From Pseudomonadota bacterium (GTDB taxonomy: Bacteria > Myxococcota_A > Polyangia > Polyangiales > Polyangiaceae), in contig JAFAER010000005.1 in assembly GCA_023423895.1 (NCBI GenBank), positions 162,967 through 226,966 of the forward strand: 64,000 nt of DNA, in the 5' to 3' direction. Shown piece by piece: positions 15,939 to 23,585 of the stretch; position 1 is the first letter of the stretch; each line of letters starts with the position of its first letter. The translations under genes and the position numbers were made by a program. Under the pieces are notes generated by a model. It was not told the origin of the DNA and made no database searches. It saw only the letters and a program-made list of their open reading frames with translations.

Positions 15939-16586
15939 ATGTCGCTGCCCCATGGGACCCACGGTGAGCACCTCGCGTTTCGGGTCGTCTCGAGCTCGAC
16001 CGAGCGTCTCGGCTGTATCGAGGTCGTGTGCGGCTCGATGTTCAGCGGCAAGACTGAGGAGCTGCTCCGACGTGTGAAGCGCGCCCGGCTCGCGCGGCAA
16101 CGTGTCGTGCTCTTCAAGCCTCGCATCGACAATCGTTACGACGACGTGAAGGTCGTCAGCCACGAAGGCATCAAGGCGGAAGCAACCGCGGTCGCCTCGT
16201 CCGCCGAGCTGCTCTCGTTCGTGAACCTCGACAGCCCTCCGGACGTCGTGGGCATCGACGAGGCACAGTTCTTCGACGACGGCATCGTCGACGCCGCCGA
16301 GAAGCTCGCGAACGCAGGGATCCGCGTCATCTGCGCGGGGCTCGACCAGGACTATCGCGGAAAGCCGTTCGGCCCGATGCCCGCGCTCATGAGCGTTGCG
16401 GAATACGTGACGAAGCTCCAAGCCGTCTGCTCACGGTGCGGCGCGGCCGCCTGCCGCTCTCAACGGCTGATCGGCATGGAAGGGCAGCTCTTCGTCGGCG
16501 GGGCGGCGGACTACGAGCCGCGCTGCCGGCGCTGCTTCGTCGCGGGCGCCGTCGACGTCGCGGGCGGTCCGCCGCGGCGGGTCTGA
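15939..16586 (+). CDS. tdk: Thymidine kinase (type II, zinc-containing)
   Basis: Phosphorylates thymidine to dTMP with ATP in the salvage pathway. 215 residues from ATG 15939. Walker A GSMFSGKT at 32-39, Walker B-like IDEAQFFDD at 106-114, and four structural zinc cysteines Cys164, Cys167, Cys196, Cys199 (CSRC and CRRC). The start is uncertain: the kinase core begins near residue 26, and residues 1-25 lack a clear ribosome binding site. The 3' end overlaps the convergent transpeptidase gene by 76 bp, so the last ~25 codons are read on both strands. Confidence 0.92.
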   Translation: MSLPHGTHGEHLAFRVVSSSTERLGCIEVVCGSMFSGKTEELLRRVKRARLARQRVVLFKPRIDNRYDDVKVVSHEGIKAEATAVASSAELLSFVNLDSPPDVVGIDEAQFFDDGIVDAAEKLANAGIRVICAGLDQDYRGKPFGPMPALMSVAEYVTKLQAVCSRCGAAACRSQRLIGMEGQLFVGGAADYEPRCRRCFVAGAVDVAGGPPRRV

Positions 16587-17986
16587 TCCGCTCTCTTCTC
16601 GCTCTTCTCGCTCTTCTCGCTCTTCTCGCTCTTCTCGGCCTTGTCGCTCTTGTCGCTCGTCGGCGGCGCGGTCACGCCCGGGACGTGTTGCCCGGCGAAG
16701 TACGCGCGGAGCACCTCGCGCGCGAGCACGTTTGCCTTGATGGTCCACTTGGGATCATTGACGACCAGGACACCGAAGGAGACCTTGCGCGGCTGCGTCG
16801 GCTCGTGTCCGTCCTTTTGCGCTTCCTTCTGCGCTTCCTTCTGCGCGTCGGGCAGCACCATGGGCTTGCTCGGCGCGAAGCCGGCGAACCACGTGTAAAA
16901 GCGCTGCGCCGACGCATCGGTGAGCGTCCCCGTCTTTCCGGCGACGCTGACGCCGGGCAGGAACGAGCGACCGCGTGCATCGTGGAACGCACGGTAAGAC
17001 GTGCCGTCGCTCACGGTCATGTCCATCATCGTCGAGATCGCGTGCGCCGTGTCCGCCTTCATCACACGCTTCTGCGCGAGAGACGTCGGCGCGGACCACT
17101 GCACCTTGCCGTCGTCGACGATGTCGGTGACGAGGACGGGACGCACGGGCTCGCCTCCCCGCGCGATCGCTGCGCCGAGCCACGCGGCGTGCAACGGCGA
17201 GAGCGTCGTGTTCCAGAACCCTGCTGCCGTGCGGGCGAACCCGAGCGGATCATCGGGGAACTTCAATGCGCTCGGCTGCACCGGGACGTCGAACGGCAGC
17301 GCCGAGCCGAACCCCAGCGCTCGCGCCGTTTCCTCGAGCTGCGAAGGCTTGAGCTGGGAGACGGCGAGCCGCGCGAAGACGGTGTTGATGCTCCGGCCCA
17401 TCGCGCCCGCGAGCGTCGTGCACCATCGGTCGCGTCGTGGATCGGGGACGAGATCTTGTGCGAGGAGCCGCTGCTCGCCGCCGGAGTAACATTCCTTCTG
17501 ATCGGGCGTCGCGTTCGCGTTCTCGACGAGCGACGTGCCCGTCACGACCTTGAAGACGCTCGCCGCGGGCGCCGTCGCCTCGATCGCGAGATCGCGCTTC
17601 GGCCCTTTCTCGATGTGGCTCGCATAGGCGATCACCTTGCCGGTCTCGACGTCCATCATCACGACGGCCGCTTCGGGCAGGTGATGCCTCGACATGACGG
17701 CGTCCGCGACGCGCTGGAGCGCGGGATCGATCGCGAGCTTGGCGACCTTCTTGTCGGGAAGCGGAGCCGTTGCGCCGCTCTCTTTCAGCTCGATCTTGGC
17801 GAGGTCGAGGCCGGCGAGGGTCGGTGGTGGCGGGGCCGTTGCGGCCGCCGACGCCGCGGCGCCGCTCAGCTTCGCAAGCGATGGGCCATCCGTCTCGACC
17901 GAGAACGTGCGCCGGGCGATCGGAATGGCGAGCGCGAGGACGAGCGGCACTCCCACCGCGATGGCCACCCAATGCCTCTGCCGCAT
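16511..17986 (-). CDS. Penicillin-binding protein transpeptidase (class B-like, short)
   Basis: 491 residues from ATG 17986. One N-terminal membrane helix (residues 6-24), an Ala/Pro linker, then a transpeptidase domain with all three active-site motifs: SVFK with Ser143 and Lys146, SIN at 199-201, and KTGT at 351-354. It probably crosslinks peptidoglycan or acts as a serine D,D-peptidase in the periplasm. It lacks the long N-terminal dimerisation domain of FtsI/PbpA-class enzymes. After residue ~430 the tail is a low-complexity Lys/Ser/Glu repeat (KSEKSEKSEK) encoded by a 9-bp array, and there is a second short repeat QKEAQKEAQK near 385. The end is antisense to the end of tdk. Confidence 0.88.
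   Translation of the reverse strand: MRQRHWVAIAVGVPLVLALAIPIARRTFSVETDGPSLAKLSGAAASAAATAPPPPTLAGLDLAKIELKESGATAPLPDKKVAKLAIDPALQRVADAVMSRHHLPEAAVVMMDVETGKVIAYASHIEKGPKRDLAIEATAPAASVFKVVTGTSLVENANATPDQKECYSGGEQRLLAQDLVPDPRRDRWCTTLAGAMGRSINTVFARLAVSQLKPSQLEETARALGFGSALPFDVPVQPSALKFPDDPLGFARTAAGFWNTTLSPLHAAWLGAAIARGGEPVRPVLVTDIVDDGKVQWSAPTSLAQKRVMKADTAHAISTMMDMTVSDGTSYRAFHDARGRSFLPGVSVAGKTGTLTDASAQRFYTWFAGFAPSKPMVLPDAQKEAQKEAQKDGHEPTQPRKVSFGVLVVNDPKWTIKANVLAREVLRAYFAGQHVPGVTAPPTSDKSDKAEKSEKSEKSEKSEKRADQTRRGGPPATSTAPATKQRRQRGS
16593..16637 (-). repeat. 9-bp tandem array CTCTTCTCG, five copies
   Basis: Five perfect copies; on the minus strand they encode the Glu-Lys-Ser repeat in the C-terminal tail of the 16511-17986 transpeptidase. 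Confidence 0.9.
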
Positions 17987-18156
17987 GCGGAATCGTGTGA
18001 CACGCCCGGGACCTCCAGGGCAAACAAACGGCGTCCGCCGTCGCTCACGAGCCCGACCGCCACCACGCTGCGACACACGCCGCTCGCGTGCCAGTGGCGG
18101 CTCTGGTACTTGCTCCGCCAATCATCTCCTGGTGCTTGCCGATGAGGCCGATGAGA

Positions 18157-20631
18157 ATGAGAGCCCGCGTGTCTTCGACCGTCCTCGTCGCGTTGACGAC
18201 GATGCTCGCCCTCACCGTTTCGAGCTCGGCGCGGGCCGAAGGACGACGTGTGGTCGCACCTGCGGGCGGCGGTCTCGACGCCGTCGAGGCGGTCATCGAC
18301 GTTCGGGCCGGCGCACTCGAAGTCCGGCGATGCAAAGCGGCGGACTGCTCGGACCCCGCCGCCTCCAAGCGGTCGATCCCGATCCCCCTCGACCGCACGC
18401 GCATCGACGCGTCGAGCGCCACGGCAGAGGTCATTGCGATCGGCGAGGGTCGACACGTCATCCACGTCCGCATCCCCGACGTCCAGCGAAGAGATCTCGC
18501 GTTCGAAGCCATCCTCGCCGGTACGGCGCACGATGCCGAGCCGATCTTCGCCGGGCTCACCGGCTACACGCGCGGTGAAGAGGGCGATCGGAGCGGTGAG
18601 GTCGTTCTCGTGTACGACCGTGACGAGCGGACGAAGTTCGTGCTCGTCGCGGAGGCGCGCGAGGACACGAAGATCTGCGGCCAGAGCATGACCCCGCTCG
18701 GCGCACGCGGGCTCGATCCGAAGACGATGCAGTTCCGTGGCGCGACGCTCCACCGCCTCGAGAAGAAGGCGCGCGACGGAGCGACCCGCGTCGTCGCCCA
18801 GGCGCGGGCGTCGGCGGCGAAGCCGCCACTCGCGCGCATGCTCCTCGGAACGGGCGGAAGCGCCCCCGGAGCGCAAGCGCTCACCGACGGCAAGGCCGAG
18901 ACGCTGTGGAGCGAGAAGCGGCCAGGAGATGGCCACGGCGAGTTCGCGACGATGCGTGCTCCGTCGGAGGCTCCGCTCCACGCGCTCGTCGTCACCATCG
19001 CGCCCCCCGAAGCCGGCAAGTCGGACGGGGCCGCGCCGCGCACGTTCTTCGTCGCGACCGATCAGAAGCTGTTCCACGTCACGATGCCGGAAGACGCGTG
19101 GCAGAAGCCGGGAGCCAGCTACGAGATCGCCTTCCCGCAGCCGGTGAGCACCACTTGCCTCGCCGTCGTCCTCGACGAGGCGTACACGCGCAACCTCGCC
19201 GCGCCCCAGTTGGAGGTGTCGTTCGCCGAGGTCGCCGCGCTCACGAAGTTCGACGTCGACGGCGCGTCGATGGACGACGTCGCGAAGGAGCTCGGCGGTC
19301 CGCGCTCGGACGAGGCCGCCGCCCTTCTTCGTCGCGGAGGCGACGCAGGTCTCGCGGCCGTCGCCGGCCGATGGAGCACGCTGGACGCGCCGGGTCGCGC
19401 GCTGTCCGTCGACGTCGCCGCGAGCGCCGGCTCGTGCGAGGGCGCTGCGATGGATCTGCTCACGCGCGCCCTCGCCGACAAGGAGACCGAGGTCCGCAAG
19501 CGCGCGCTCGGTCGGATCGAACGTTGCGGAAAGGCAGCGACCGACTCGCTGGCAGCCGCGGTGCGCGAAGGCGACGAAGCGAGGCGTGCCGCGACGGCGC
19601 CGATCCTCGCGACGATCGCGCCGGCAGCTGCGCTCGAGCCGATCGGCGCACAGCTCGGCAAAGGAAGCTCCGAGACGCGACGAGCTCTCCGCGGCGCGTT
19701 CGCACGCGCGTCGGCGTCGTCGCCTCGCGACAAGCTCCTCGCGCTCCTGACGAAGAAGGACCTCTCCGACGCAGCGCGCATGGATCTGCTCCGCGCGATG
19801 GGCCCGAAGCTGCCCGAGCTCCGTCCAGAATCGAGCGCCGCCATCGCGGATGTCCTGCGCGCGTCGCCCGACATGGCGACCCGCTATCTCCTCGCACAGC
19901 CGCTGTCACAGCTCGCGCGCTCGTCGGACGCCACGAGCGGCGAGCTCACGCGGCTTGCCGAGCTGGCTCGGCAAGATCGGGAATGGCCCGTCCGCATGCG
20001 CGCCGTGGAGCTCTCCGCGGGGATCGCACCGCTCGCGCCTGCCGTCGTGGAGGCCGCAACGGATCCCGAGCCACGCGTGCGCGAGGCAGCGTTGCACGCG
20101 ATCGCGATGGGTAAGATCGCCAACGGCGCCGCCGCTGCATCGAACGCCCTCGGGAGTGATACGTGGACGTTCGTCCGCGTCGCCGCTGCCGATGCGCTCG
20201 GCGCGATCTCGACCGAGACGGGCCCCGGACAGAACGCGCTCGCAACGGCGCTCGCCGATGCGAGCCCGAAAGTCCGGTCGGCCGCGGTCACGGCGCTCGG
20301 GAACCTTCGTGCGACGCGACACGCAGACAAGATCCGTGAGCGCCTCGACGACGGCAAAGAGGACGTCGAGGTCCGTGCCCTCGCCGCGCGTACGCTCGGG
20401 GCGATGTGCGTGAGAAGCGCGACGGACCGGCTGACGAAGCTCGCACAGCTCTCGCGCTCGCCGGTCGACGAAGCGGACGAGCGTATCGGGATGGCGGCGA
20501 TCGACGCTCTCTCCGCGCTTCGTCCTCCGGATCTCGAGAAGCGGCTCGCGCCGCTCCGGGCGAAAGAGGTCAGGATGCCGGTTCGTCGGGCGGCGGAACG
20601 CGCGCTCGCGGAGCCAGGCGTCTGTCGCTGA
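18157..20631 (+). CDS. Secreted HEAT-repeat protein with discoidin-like domain
   Basis: 824 residues from ATG 18157, chosen for the GAGG 9 nt upstream; ATGs at 18142 and 18151 are alternatives. Sec signal MRARVSSTVLVALTT...SARA. Residues about 30-220 are an unassigned beta-rich domain. Residues about 225-370 include ALTDGKAETLWSE, typical of F5/8 type C/NADase-type glycan-binding domains. Residues about 390-820 are tandem helical pairs of the HEAT type (PEPRVREAALHAIA, SPKVRSAAVTALGNL, VEVRALAARTLGAM). A periplasmic or surface scaffold role is inferred; no enzyme motif. Diverges from the transpeptidase gene; the histidine kinase follows 72 bp later. Confidence 0.8.
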   Translation: MRARVSSTVLVALTTMLALTVSSSARAEGRRVVAPAGGGLDAVEAVIDVRAGALEVRRCKAADCSDPAASKRSIPIPLDRTRIDASSATAEVIAIGEGRHVIHVRIPDVQRRDLAFEAILAGTAHDAEPIFAGLTGYTRGEEGDRSGEVVLVYDRDERTKFVLVAEAREDTKICGQSMTPLGARGLDPKTMQFRGATLHRLEKKARDGATRVVAQARASAAKPPLARMLLGTGGSAPGAQALTDGKAETLWSEKRPGDGHGEFATMRAPSEAPLHALVVTIAPPEAGKSDGAAPRTFFVATDQKLFHVTMPEDAWQKPGASYEIAFPQPVSTTCLAVVLDEAYTRNLAAPQLEVSFAEVAALTKFDVDGASMDDVAKELGGPRSDEAAALLRRGGDAGLAAVAGRWSTLDAPGRALSVDVAASAGSCEGAAMDLLTRALADKETEVRKRALGRIERCGKAATDSLAAAVREGDEARRAATAPILATIAPAAALEPIGAQLGKGSSETRRALRGAFARASASSPRDKLLALLTKKDLSDAARMDLLRAMGPKLPELRPESSAAIADVLRASPDMATRYLLAQPLSQLARSSDATSGELTRLAELARQDREWPVRMRAVELSAGIAPLAPAVVEAATDPEPRVREAALHAIAMGKIANGAAAASNALGSDTWTFVRVAAADALGAISTETGPGQNALATALADASPKVRSAAVTALGNLRATRHADKIRERLDDGKEDVEVRALAARTLGAMCVRSATDRLTKLAQLSRSPVDEADERIGMAAIDALSALRPPDLEKRLAPLRAKEVRMPVRRAAERALAEPGVCR

Positions 20632-20703
20632 CCAGCGCGCGCCACGTCGACATCCGCACCGAAGTCGCATTGCGTCGCGCTGCGGCGCCCTTAACTCGGC
20701 AGG

Positions 20704-21921
20704 GTGCCAGTTCCCGATTGTGAGGCGCAGCTTGCGACGCTCGAACGTTTGCTGGGGATCTCCACCGCGAGCCTCGAGCTCGCGTTGATGCACGCCTGTA
20801 ACGAAACGGCGACCACGCTCGGTGCCGACAAGGTCGACGCCTTCCTGTACGAGGCCGAACGCGACACGCTCGCCGCCATCGGATCGAGCACGCAAGAGCT
20901 GTCGAGGCTACAGAAGAGCCTCGGCCTCGATCGGCTTCCGCTCGCGAACGGCGGACGCGTGGTCGAGGTGTACCGTACCGGCAAGAGTTTCCTGCACGGC
21001 CATGTGGACGAGGACGCGGAGGAGCTCAGAGGCATCAAGGAAGCGCTCGAGATACGCTCGTCGATTGGCGTCGCGCTCGTCGTCGGCGGCGAGCGAAAGG
21101 GCGTCTTGATGCTCTCGTCGCAGCAGCCCGAACGCTGGGGCCGCGAGCATCTTCGCTTCGCCGAGACCGTGGCCCGCTGGGTGGGGACGCTGGCCTATCA
21201 CGCGTCCCTCGTCGCGGAGATCGAGCGCAATGCCGCTGCGCAAGGTCGTCAAGCAGCCGCCGAGGAGCTCGTCACGACACTCGCGCACGACCTCCGCAAC
21301 TTCATCCATCCGATCGACGTCCGGCTGCAGCTCGTCCGCCACCGAGCCGAGATCGACTCCCGCGAACGCGATCTGAGCGATGCAGACAAGGCGCGCGCCT
21401 CCCTCGCACGCCTGAACGGGCTCGTGAACGACATCCTCGATGTCGCCCGCATCGGACACGGTGCGCTCCTCATCGATCCCCGGCCCCACGACCTGACCCG
21501 CCTCGTGCGCGAAATCGCCGCGACGCTCTCGACACCGCAACAGCCGATCCTCTGCATGGCGACCGAAGACGTGGTGGTCGTCATCGACGCCGCGCGGATC
21601 CGACAGTGCATCGAGAACCTCATCGGGAACGCGCTCAAGCACTCCCCGCAGAGCGCGAGCGTCAACGTCGTGGTCACGCGAAGCGTGAAGGACGACGACA
21701 CGGAGCAAGCGCTCGTGGAGGTCGTCGACGAAGGCCCGGGCGTTTCACCGACCCTCCGACCTCGCCTCTTCCAGCGTTTCGCGACCGGCGACGCCCGCAA
21801 GGGGCTGGGCATCGGTCTCTTCCTGGCGCGCCAGATCGCCGTCCTCCACGGAGGCGACCTCACGCTGGAGTCGCACACCGGCAAGGGAGCGCGCTTCCGC
21901 CTCACGCTCCCGCTCGGTTGA
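20704..21921 (+). CDS. Cytoplasmic GAF-domain sensor histidine kinase
   Basis: 405 residues from GTG 20704. Residues about 25-165 form a GAF-like sensor domain (FLYEAERDTLAAIG, SIGVALVVGGERKGVLMLSS). A short coiled coil leads to the dimerisation/phosphoacceptor helix with His195 in LAHDLRNFIHP. The ATPase domain shows the N box (IENLIGNALKHSP), G1 (DEGPGV), and G2 (GLGIGLFLARQIA). No membrane helix, so it senses an internal signal. No partner response regulator is adjacent; the next genes on the plus strand are the pqq genes, 1.7 kb away. Convergent with pqqA, 18 bp between stops. Confidence 0.92.
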   Translation: MPVPDCEAQLATLERLLGISTASLELALMHACNETATTLGADKVDAFLYEAERDTLAAIGSSTQELSRLQKSLGLDRLPLANGGRVVEVYRTGKSFLHGHVDEDAEELRGIKEALEIRSSIGVALVVGGERKGVLMLSSQQPERWGREHLRFAETVARWVGTLAYHASLVAEIERNAAAQGRQAAAEELVTTLAHDLRNFIHPIDVRLQLVRHRAEIDSRERDLSDADKARASLARLNGLVNDILDVARIGHGALLIDPRPHDLTRLVREIAATLSTPQQPILCMATEDVVVVIDAARIRQCIENLIGNALKHSPQSASVNVVVTRSVKDDDTEQALVEVVDEGPGVSPTLRPRLFQRFATGDARKGLGIGLFLARQIAVLHGGDLTLESHTGKGARFRLTLPLG

Positions 21922-21939
21922 GGCGTCGACGCGGACGCT

Positions 21940-22098
21940 TCAGGCGCGCGGCACGACGACGTCGAGATCCGTCTCGGCCGGCTGCTCGCTCTTCACGAAC
22001 AGCGGCCCGTCCTTCAACGGGTCGTAGCTGTCGTCCTGGTAAGAGGAGATCTCGGCGTCCATCTTGATTTCGGTCGCTTCAGGCTTGGTCCAGCTCAT
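21940..22098 (-). CDS. pqqA: PQQ precursor peptide PqqA with C-terminal extension (52 aa)
   Basis: Substrate peptide for pyrroloquinoline quinone. ATG 22098 to TGA 21940. The N-terminus MSWTKPEATEIKMDAEISSY follows the PqqA pattern (M-x-W-x-KP-x...), with Glu16 and Tyr20 in the exact Glu-x3-Tyr spacing that PqqE crosslinks. Known PqqA peptides are mostly 22-39 residues; this one has 32 residues after Tyr20, acidic and with QPAETDLDVV. Shine-Dalgarno AAGG lies 7 nt before the ATG, inside the stop region of the preceding ORF. It is on the strand opposite pqqBCDE and ends an operon with the RsbR-like gene. Assignment rests on motif, spacing and the pqqBCDE genes 1.5 kb away. Confidence 0.85.
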   Translation of the reverse strand: MSWTKPEATEIKMDAEISSYQDDSYDPLKDGPLFVKSEQPAETDLDVVVPRA

Positions 22099-22102
22099 CG
22101 TC

Positions 22103-22237
22103 TTACCTTGTGGTCATTGTGACGCGAATCGCAACCGTGTCCAGCCCGATCGCGGCCTCGTATTCGACGCCCTCCCGCACGCACCTCTCGTGGTGCGTCA
22201 GAAACGCCCGGCCCGCGTCGGCGTTCACGGTCGTCAC
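22103..22237 (-). CDS. Very small ORF between STAS gene and pqqA (44 aa)
   Basis: GTG 22237 overlaps the stop of the STAS gene (GTGA), and the TAA lies 4 bp before the pqqA ATG, so it fits a translationally coupled operon. The product begins VTTVNADAGRAFLTHHERC and shows no recognisable domain. 38 of 44 codons end in G or C, consistent with coding. It may be a real small protein or only a leader that couples pqqA translation. Confidence 0.45.
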   Translation of the reverse strand: MTTVNADAGRAFLTHHERCVREGVEYEAAIGLDTVAIRVTMTTR

Positions 22238-22887
22238 CGCTCGCGTTTGCCGCGAACGCCGGCAAACGAGGCAAGCGACGCAAGCGCGCTCCGCAGATCG
22301 CGGTACGTGCGGATGTCCCCGAGGTCGACCCCCATGTGCACGATCGTCTGGGCGATGCTCGGGTTGATGCCCGTGAGCAGGCACTCCGCACCGAGGAGGC
22401 GCACCGATCGGGCCATGCGAAGGAAGTAGTCGGCGGTGGCCGTATCCATCACGTGGATCGCCGTGATGTCGATGACGGCGCATCGCGCCTTCCGCGTGAC
22501 GATCGCGCCGAGCAGAGATTCGGTCATCTCTGCGCTGCGCACGCTGTCGATGACGCCGACGACGGGCAGGCACACGATGCCGTCCCAGACCTCGATGATC
22601 GGCGTCGACAGCTCCGTGATCGCGGCGCGCTGCGCGTCGATCACGAACAGCTTCTCCTCGAGCTCCTTTGCGTAGGCGGTCGAACGCCGCTGAGTCGCTT
22701 CGAGAGAACCGATCATCTCGTTGATCCCCTCGTACAGCGCGCGAACCGGGCTGTCGGGGGTGATCTTGTTCGGTTCGAGCCGCGATCGGAAGTCGCCACC
22801 GACCACGCTCGACAGGACGGTGAGAACATCCGCGACGCTCTCGAGGAACGTCGCGTCGTCTTCGAGGCCGCTCTTCTGCTTGCTCAT
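22234..22887 (-). CDS. RsbR-like STAS-domain protein
   Basis: 217 residues from ATG 22887. Residues 1-90 are a helical sensor-like region. Residues about 93-205 form a STAS domain close to RsbR/RsbS: STPIIEVWDGIVCLPVVG, the phosphorylation-site segment ITAIHVMDT with Asp148-Thr149 at the place of the RsbR threonine, then LLGAECLLTGI and SIAQTIVHMGVDL. RsbR proteins assemble stressosomes with RsbS and are phosphorylated by RsbT. No RsbT/RsbS gene is in the window. Coupled upstream to the 22890-23117 gene and downstream to the 44-aa ORF and pqqA. A link between stress signalling and PQQ supply is inference. Confidence 0.85.
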   Translation of the reverse strand: MSKQKSGLEDDATFLESVADVLTVLSSVVGGDFRSRLEPNKITPDSPVRALYEGINEMIGSLEATQRRSTAYAKELEEKLFVIDAQRAAITELSTPIIEVWDGIVCLPVVGVIDSVRSAEMTESLLGAIVTRKARCAVIDITAIHVMDTATADYFLRMARSVRLLGAECLLTGINPSIAQTIVHMGVDLGDIRTYRDLRSALASLASFAGVRGKRER

Positions 22888-22889
22888 GT

Positions 22890-23117
22890 TCAGCGCCGCC
22901 GCGTCGTCGCGAGCCGTGCGCGCGCGGTCTCGACGGCCTTGGAACGGGCCTCGTCGGCGGAGGAGCCGGAGGCGCGCGCGAAGTTTGCGCCCGGGCTCGC
23001 GTTGTCGACGTGACAGAAGTACCGCGGACCGATGCGATACCGCGTGATGCGGATCGGCCAGCCCTCGAGCTCCTCGTTCGATGTGATGAAGTCGACTGCA
23101 CCCTCGGCCATCGTCAT
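22890..23117 (-). CDS. Small protein sharing a domain with the next upstream gene (75 aa)
   Basis: ATG 23117 overlaps the stop of the 23114-23443 gene (ATGA). Reads MTMAEGAVDFITSNEELEG, then the shared block YRIGPRYFCHVDNASPGA and ARASGSSADEA. The same pattern (YMVGNRWACRVDNVDPGA, ARASGATQEEA) is in the neighbouring protein, so the two are tandem paralogues. The fold looks like a small beta sheet plus helix. Function unknown. Ends 2 bp before the STAS gene start. Confidence 0.7.
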   Translation of the reverse strand: MTMAEGAVDFITSNEELEGWPIRITRYRIGPRYFCHVDNASPGANFARASGSSADEARSKAVETARARLATTRRR

Positions 23118-23443
23118 GTCTCTCCAGGCCCCTGTCGCTTGCGCAGCTGCTCGACGCTACGACGAAGCGCCGCTGCTGCATCTCTCATGTCGAGCGTCAC
23201 CGACGCATTCGCCAGCGCGACGTCGGCCGCCTCTTCTTGCGTCGCCCCGCTCGCGCGAGCGATGACGGCTCCTGGATCGACGTTGTCGACCCGGCACGCC
23301 CATCGATTCCCCACCATGTACGTCGTCACACCGACCTGATGTGACCCGAGCTGAACGATCTTGCGTTCGAGCATCCGACCCGAGGGACCCGACGCTTCGA
23401 CCCATGCGGTGTCGACGAGCGCTTCAGGATTGGAGTCCCCCAC
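23114..23443 (-). CDS. Small protein, first gene of the pqqA operon
   Basis: 109 residues from GTG 23443, chosen for AGGA 8 nt upstream; a TTG at 23503 would give 129 residues. The central part matches the 75-aa neighbour (IGxRxxCxVDNxxPGA, ARASG). The C-terminus adds a helix rich in Arg and Glu. No signal peptide. It heads the operon that runs to pqqA, divergent from pqqB, with 142 bp between starts for promoters. Function unknown. Confidence 0.68.
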   Translation of the reverse strand: MGDSNPEALVDTAWVEASGPSGRMLERKIVQLGSHQVGVTTYMVGNRWACRVDNVDPGAVIARASGATQEEAADVALANASVTLDMRDAAAALRRSVEQLRKRQGPGET

Positions 23444-23585
23444 GTGGACGATCCTAAACGTAGAGAGGTTGGGTTGACGAGCGGTCACGTACGCGACCGC
23501 CAAAGCTCCGGCGTTCGCGCTACGGCGCGAAGGTCTCGGTCCCGCTGCACGGAGAGTATCCTCTCGCTCGTTCGCAACGGCTACG

